This document shows, one piece after another, positions 59,968-64,000 of a stretch of DNA of 64,000 bases. Every line of letters begins with the position of its first letter. Positions within the stretch are counted from its first letter, which is position 1. The DNA comes from Arctopsyche grandis (lineage: Eukaryota > Arthropoda > Insecta > Trichoptera > Hydropsychidae), in assembly GCF_051622035.1 (NCBI RefSeq), contig NC_135362.1, forward strand, positions 29,323,001 through 29,387,000, read 5' to 3'. Position numbers and translations under genes: made by a program. The notes below the pieces were generated by a model, which saw only the letters and a program-made list of their open reading frames with translations, had not been told where the DNA came from and did no database searches.

Positions 59968-61803
59968 GTTCGACAGATAATGAGAAAGAATTATCATACG
60001 TTAATATTTTACTTTATTTATGTATGTACGTACGTAGTAACAATAGATGAAGTTTTGTAATCATGCGAAAATTCTAACTCGAGATTTTGACTGTTTCGAA
60101 TTCAGAATCGATCACTGATCACATTTTGATGATCTAGAAAAAATGTGTGTGTGTGTGTGTGTATTTTTGGGATTTTTTGAACACCGTTAGTCCTATCGAA
60201 CTGAAACTTAGTATGGGTTATTAAAATTAATATCAACACGACGTAAATTTTTTTCAAATTTTTAAGTTGACCGGAAATGGTACCTCCCCTTATAGGTGTC
60301 CCCTTTTTTTCCCTCTTAAAAAGGTCAAAAATGTTGTGCCCTCTATTCTGTCCACACCCCTGAACGTATAAGGCTGAAAATTTATATATGTATTTTTTAT
60401 GTACTAACTTAGAGTTGATAAGGTTTTGATCAGAATTCGTAAACCGGAAGTAGTAGTTTTTTTTTAAAACAATATTTAATTATTTTATTTTGACCTTTTA
60501 AATTATTTTAATCTTATTGATATTTTATGTATATAATGCTGATAGGTATTTTAAGTAATAAAAAAAATTTGAACAAAATTTAACAACCGGAAGTAGAAAT
60601 TTTTACTTGTGCAAGTTTCTATACATTTGCGGTCAATTTATATTGAAAATGCTGTCATAGCTATTAGTATTTCACAATGCTGCTGGTGTTTGTGAATGTG
60701 TCTCTACGGTTCAATATCGAATTTTGCTTTGCGACCTTCTTATATTCCTCAAATACATAGATAAAGTCATGGGTTGGTCACAGCCGAATTTTTTTAAATA
60801 TAATTTTTAGAATAATCGAAGTCAGAATGCCCTACAACCAATGCATCTACAACGAATCTGGTAGAAGACTTGAGTCGTATTCAAGGAACGTCAAATCAAA
60901 TTTTTTGTCAACTTTAAACAATGTCTTGTGCCTCCAACCAATCAATTTATCCTGACCAAAGTTTCAAAGAAGTAAATTTTTTTAATATATCTTTTATTTT
61001 TAATAGTTTCAATTATTTTACTATTTACAAAAAAAAAACGCTGCATATTGCAGTTTAAATGAATCGATTATGATAAGCTTTGAATGATTAGATAGAATTC
61101 AAAATCATATTTTATGTACAAAGCGCGCTATGAGCAACGGGTAATTAAGTGTATGGGGAAAGAGTTATTTTTATAAAATCGTTATTTTTCAAGCTTCCAT
61201 CATTATTGTGAAAATAAAAGTTATTAAAAGCTTCCTTGGGTATCTATTTTTATTTAAAGCATATATTATATTACAGCCGTTTTAAAGGTCAATGGAGCAT
61301 GCTTAATGTGACTATGTATCCCGTTTTGAACGGGACCGTCCCGTTTTTAGGTAGCCTATCCCGTTGTCCCGAAGCTCAGCTTCGGGGCATCAAAATGTCC
61401 CGTTTTCAAAAAGAAAGCAACCAACGGTAACAATTTGATATCAATTACCAAAGTAAATTTTAAGAAATCCTGCCATTTATTTGAAATCCACACCAAAAAT
61501 ACTTAAAAAAATATAGGACCACATTTATGTAAATTATTTATTTTCACGTGTTCATTCCTGTTATTTTTATCAATCGTTCCAGTTCGGTAAAAAAATATAT
61601 CGGTCCAGATCTGGATTTCGGTTTTCGGTTCGAATTCAAATCCCGTTAAAATCACTCAACGTCATTTGCTCGCTTTGCAATTTCACCGTAGATTATTTTA
61701 AATGGCCGCGATGTCTCAACGATGACAATAACTTCGATCCACTTATGTTCTGGGAAATAGTACTCCATATTGTTTTCTCTATTTTTTAACAGAATTCAAA
61801 ATT
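59968..61803. other. Repeat-bearing intergenic stretch
   Basis: A (GT)n tract at about 60143-60163 and an ACCGGAAGT-bearing dispersed repeat (60170-60640) related to 24180-24680. At 61320-61420 a repeat of CCCGTTTTGAACGGGAC, GGGACAACGGG-type inverted units and GAAGCTCAGCTTC occurs. No gene was seen. Confidence 0.45.
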
Positions 61804-62183
61804 TGATCCAAGTAAAAGGCCTAAGTCGTGTTACAGCATTTATTATGATTAAGGAGATACACGCACTGGCAGTGCTCCGTCCAGAATGTCTTGATATCGC
61901 CTAAGTACCGCCTTATAAGGGACAGGTCTCTCAGGACATCTTCGACGTCTGATTTTTTTACCTATTGTTATGGTCACGTATTCGGATATGAATTCCCACG
62001 ACATTCGGTCCCACGGTACCATGGTAACGGTCACTTCTGAGAAGGGACCAATAACGGCCATTGTTTAGCCTACATACACTTAGAGTCTAGATATAATCCT
62101 TGAAACCAATTATAACAGTCCCACAGTCTCTGGGATGCTACTCGGCTTAATCCGATTGCAACTACTCGACGGTGTACGTAACA
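61804..62183 (-). mobile_element. LTR-like element, second copy of the 46953 family
   Basis: Minus strand: TGTTACGTACACCGTCGAG to GGCCTTTTACTTGGATC, with TTATAAGGCGG and AATAAATGCTGTAAC signals. The far end (CAACA terminus) is missing, so it is truncated. It lies just upstream of the GCP2 gene. Confidence 0.7.
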
Positions 62184-62510
62184 ATACTAACGAGAACTTG
62201 AATGCCAAATATTGTGTATTCGCGATTTTCATGGCAAAAATTATCTTTGTGACCACCGCAATGTGACGAATAATCCAATTAGCGTTTAAATCAAACATAA
62301 ATAAATCGTTTTATAAATGAATATGAGTGCTTTCAACAATGGCTGTAAAGCGCGCTTCTTAGTCCTTTGCGCAAGTATTGTTGAATGTTGACAGTTGAGA
62401 ATTGGCGGCGCTGCGCATCGCCGTTCAATTCGAGTGACAGTTGGGGCTGGCGATTTCCGCTCTTCGGAGCCCCCCTTGCGCCCCCATCAGCACCCCTCAC
62501 CACCCCAAAG
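62184..62510. promoter_or_regulatory. Upstream region of the GCP2 gene
   Basis: A GC-richer segment at 62395-62510 precedes the chosen start. An in-frame ATG at 62385 would add 42 low-complexity residues (APLAPPSAPLTTP), so the true start may lie there. No TATA box stands out. Confidence 0.4.
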
Positions 62511-64000
62511 ATGCATGCAGTCATCAAAGAACTGCTGGATGCCCTCGGGTACCATTTAAATCGCCACATCCACCACCATAACATCGCGCTTATTCAAATG
62601 ACCTTGCTATTGACAGTTTGTCTATTTACCCGCGAAATTTTACCCCATACTATACACACATCCTCATACACAATCGACTCTTTGAACATACACACACTGA
62701 TTCATGATGTATAACACGCTTAATTGTTTCACAAATTTGTAGGTGTGACATATCTCCTGATACGATACTAGACCATATACAAAACAATCCCAATTACGGC
62801 AATGGTGAATATACGCCCAAGCAAGTGTACGAGCAGGCGTTGAAACTTTCCCACAGAAGCACAAATCCTAAAGCTTTCATGAAAAAGTATGAAGATATGA
62901 AGATAAGAAAGTGAGTTTCTGTTTTGTTATTATTATTATAAATTTTTGTATTTGTTTTTACTATAGTTTATTTTTAGCGTTGATTCATTAGCGCCGTTAG
63001 TATCGTTGTTATATTTCATTCTTCTCGAAGAAAGGAAGTCTAAAAGTCCTAAACCTAAAACGGCGCCGAAGCCTATTATCAACGACAATAAAAGCTTTAC
63101 AAAAGATGATCTGCCTCAAGTAAGTATAATAGATATTAACTTTCATATCTTATTTCAATTGTATTAATTTTATTATTTTTCAGATTCGTAATAAAATCAT
63201 GAAAGCTGCTAATAAGAAAACTATTGATGAAAATCATCAAACTATTTTACCGTCTCGGCTTTCGGAACGTAGTGAAAATCATCACAAGAGTCGGTATGGA
63301 AGTCACGATGTTTCCATTATGCCTTCATGGCTGTCGGAGAGAAACAATCTATCTTGGGACTTCCAAAATGAAATTTACAGCATCACATCGTCTATCGGTA
63401 TAAAATTGCTTCAAAAATATTGAAAATTTTATATTAAATGTGTGATTATATAAAGAAATTTAATCTCAATAGCTGATATACCAAAGATTTCTCAAGAAAC
63501 GATACTCATTGACGATTTGTTGTATTGCCTGGAGGGAATTCCTGGGAAGTATATCATTCCGCAGCCGCTGAAAGATCCCTACGGTCCGAGGACTTTTGAA
63601 ATTTCTTCAGAAGTCGACGAAGCTCTTCACAATATTATCCAGCAGCTTTTGCCTCTAGCTTCTCATTATTCCGTAGTGCGAATGTTCATTGAAAGTAGTA
63701 ACTTTTGGTCCGGGAAAGTTATACATGCACTCGTCAACGCAATGGAAATATTATTAAAAGACTATTTTGTAAGTGTTCTTAATGATATAATAAGCCGTTT
63801 TTTTTTTTTGATAAATATCAGACTAATCATTACTTAATTCATCAGGTCGTCATTGCACAACTAGAAACAGAACATTTAGCAGGTACTTTAAATTTGCAAA
63901 AACTGTGGTATTTCGTAAGACCGATTATGCATACGATGGAAATTTTATCAAATGTTTCAACAAATATTAGAAAGGTTCATACTTTTGGTTGATTTTGGTC
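62511..64000 (+). CDS. GCP2: Gamma-tubulin complex component 2 (GCP2/Grip84), 5' part
   Basis: Six exons: 62511..62548, 62743..62910, 62978..63119, 63184..63397, 63473..63768 and 63847 to about 63974; the gene runs off the window. Phases agree across introns 1-5. Exon 2-3 junction KKYEDMKIRK/NVDSLAPL matches the GCP2 KKYDELKSKN..LDPL region. Exon 4 has MPSWLSERNNLSWDF. Exon 5 has CLEGIPGKYI, QQLLPLASHYSVVRMFIE and VIHALVNAMEILLKDYF, the start of the GCP N-terminal (GRIP1) domain. Exon 6 has IAQLETEHLAGTLNLQ and WYFVRPIMHTMEILSNVS. GCP2 pairs with GCP3 and gamma-tubulin in the small complex that nucleates microtubules. Within exon 6 the frame shifts by one between NLQ and the conserved KLW (four A at 63899-63902 where five are needed). 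The final donor and the exact start codon are uncertain. Confidence 0.88.

Overview
This is an AT-rich insect nuclear genomic window. The evidence is short phase-0 introns with GT-AG borders, insect-type transposons (Jockey and RTE LINEs, Helitrons, hAT, Tc1, piggyBac-like elements, tRNA-derived SINEs), long (AT)n and (AG)n microsatellites, and many copies of an ACATACATATGTATGT-like palindrome. I lean to Lepidoptera or another holometabolous order. No single feature proves the order.

Layout. (1) Positions 637-21927 (minus strand) hold a tandem array of seven paralogous four-exon genes, called A to G here. They encode small secreted proteins of 183-199 aa. Each has a signal-peptide exon, a GKYY...CN(V/A)(S/T) exon, an invariant 144-bp third exon and a C-terminal GN/EY...FCI exon. 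The layout resembles the DUF1091 / MD-2-like secreted families, but that assignment is tentative. Two subfamilies alternate in the distal part (D-E-F-G), which suggests duplication of a two-gene unit. (2) Positions 22000-51280 are mostly transposon debris: LINE 3' ends with hairpin tails, SINEs, LTR remnants, hAT, piggyBac-like and foldback elements, and Helitrons with nested insertions. A few unexplained open stretches lie among them. (3) Positions 51283-51969 (minus) are an intronless achaete-scute-like bHLH transcription factor gene. (4) Positions 55535-59957 (plus) are an almost intact Jockey-clade LINE with target-site duplication, an Inr/DPE-type internal promoter, a gag ORF1 and an EN-RT ORF2. 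ORF2 is broken by one missing A in an A-run. (5) From 62511 to the window end lies the 5' half of the gamma-tubulin complex component 2 gene (GCP2), six exons, plus strand. The sixth exon carries a one-base shift in an A-run.

The host genes do not form one pathway: a lineage-type secreted family, a proneural-type regulator and a cytoskeletal housekeeping gene sit side by side in repeat-rich DNA. The two single-A deletions, one in the LINE and one in GCP2, suggest that homopolymer errors in the assembly should be considered before either is called a mutation.
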